The notes under the pieces were generated by a model. The model saw only the letters and a program-made list of their open reading frames with translations. It did not search any database and was not told where the DNA came from. Both the position numbers and the translations under genes were made by a program. DNA of 5,652 bases from DASPXY01 sp038227745 (GTDB taxonomy: Bacteria; Planctomycetota; Planctomycetia; Gemmatales; Gemmataceae): assembly GCA_038227745.1 (NCBI GenBank), contig JBBRPS010000678.1, positions 1-5,652 of the forward strand, written 5' to 3'. Each line of letters begins with the position of its first letter. Position 1 is the stretch's first letter. Below are positions 5,335 to 5,652 of the stretch, in pieces.

Positions 5335-5592
5335 ATGCAGATCGAACTGTACTGCACCAACTGCGGCTGCCGGTTCGTGGCTCCCCCCGAGACGTCGATG
5401 GCGGAGATCATGGACCGGATGACCGACGAAGGCCCGTGGTTCGGTCTGGGCGATGGGGAGACCTTCGAGGATATGATCTTCTCGGCGCTAACCGAGCGCG
5501 GCGTCATCTCCTGTCCCGACTGCGGCGAGTCGGTGTCCGTCAGCGAGGAGAGCCTCGGCAAGCTCGCGATGGAGATGCTCACGCAGTGGTAA
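5335..5592 (+). CDS. Small zinc-ribbon-like protein, function unknown
   Basis: An 85-residue soluble protein with two cysteine knuckles: Cys7-x2-Cys10 (YCTNCGC, plus Cys12) near the N-terminus and Cys60-x2-Cys63 (SCPDCGE) near the C-terminus. The four cysteines probably bind one zinc ion in a ribbon fold. The 49 residues between the knuckles are acidic, with DEGPWFGLGDGETFEDMIFSAL (residues 31-52) likely forming a helical insert. The tail ELCxK-type ligands of other families are absent; the end (SEESLGKLAMEMLTQW) looks helical. No signal peptide or membrane segment is seen. Such proteins often mediate protein or nucleic-acid contacts, but the sequence does not say which. Expression is probably high given the ribosome site. 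The following hairpin and repeat suggest a single-gene transcript. The gene is convincing; its role is unknown. Confidence 0.88.
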   Translation: MQIELYCTNCGCRFVAPPETSMAEIMDRMTDEGPWFGLGDGETFEDMIFSALTERGVISCPDCGESVSVSEESLGKLAMEMLTQW

Positions 5593-5594
5593 GC

Positions 5595-5613
5595 GTGGCG
5601 GCGGTCGCGCCAC
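5595..5613 (+). other. Small hairpin after the zinc-ribbon gene
   Basis: GTGGCG (5595-5600) pairs with CGCCAC (5608-5613) across a 7-nt loop, 2 nt after the stop codon. There is no T-tract, so it is only a weak candidate for transcription termination or 3'-end protection. Confidence 0.4.
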
Positions 5614-5617
5614 TCCG

Positions 5618-5652
5618 CCCCGTTTAGCCGCGAGCCTCGGGCGAGCGCGGGG
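5618..5652. repeat. Structured intergenic repeat at the window edge
   Basis: CCCCG (5618-5622) pairs with CGGGG (5648-5652). Inside, CGC/GCG (5629-5631, 5645-5647) and GCC/GGC (5634-5636, 5640-5642) pair around a TCG loop, separated by opposed GA and GA dinucleotides that could form tandem G-A pairs. A TTTAGC bulge lies on the 5' side. I recall GCCGCGAGCC...GGCGAGCG words as very frequent in Gemmata-type genomes, but have not checked this. The element may continue beyond the window. Confidence 0.6.

Noticed and set aside
5286..5582. A 98-codon minus-strand open frame opposite the zinc-ribbon gene
   Set aside because: The plus strand has the CxxC pairs and an excellent ribosome site; the minus frame is Ser-rich without features.

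Overview
The window is high-GC bacterial DNA. It best fits a planctomycete, probably Gemmata-like. This is an inference from three things: the GC-rich coding frames, a large secreted Gly/Tyr-rich protein with an unrecognised helical C-terminal half, and several structured or palindromic repeats between genes of a kind I remember from such genomes. No rRNA, tRNA, transposase, phage gene or CRISPR array is visible.

Layout: positions 1-3170 carry three genes on the minus strand. In transcription order they are a class II histone-deacetylase-like zinc hydrolase (2232-3170), a D-2-hydroxyacid dehydrogenase of the glyoxylate/hydroxypyruvate reductase type (1077-2072), and the N-terminal two thirds of an FGGY carbohydrate kinase, sedoheptulokinase-like (939 down to the window edge). 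Their spacers (159 and 137 bp) are not tight operon junctions. One holds a perfect 58-bp palindrome plus a 10-bp-period repeat, and the other a 12-bp-stem hairpin. The genes may be partly co-transcribed, with the hairpins punctuating the RNA, but nothing here shows that they share a pathway.

A 379-bp divergent spacer (3171-3549) separates the deacetylase from a plus-strand gene (3550-4959) for an exported 469-residue protein. That protein has a signal peptide, a Gly/Tyr/Asn/Pro-rich low-complexity segment and a charged helical C-terminal half. It ends at a convincing intrinsic terminator (4990-5036). A 375-bp spacer then leads to a small plus-strand gene (5335-5592) for an 85-residue zinc-ribbon-like protein. 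This gene has a near-perfect Shine-Dalgarno site, a sigma-54-like promoter match and a leader able to form alternative pairings around the ribosome site. The window ends inside another structured repeat.

The enzymes are ordinary. The items most worth checking are the leader and promoter arrangement of the zinc-ribbon gene, the perfect palindrome, the unrecognised secreted protein with its ambiguous signal peptide, and the set of intergenic repeats. I see no defence system or other clearly new multi-gene system.
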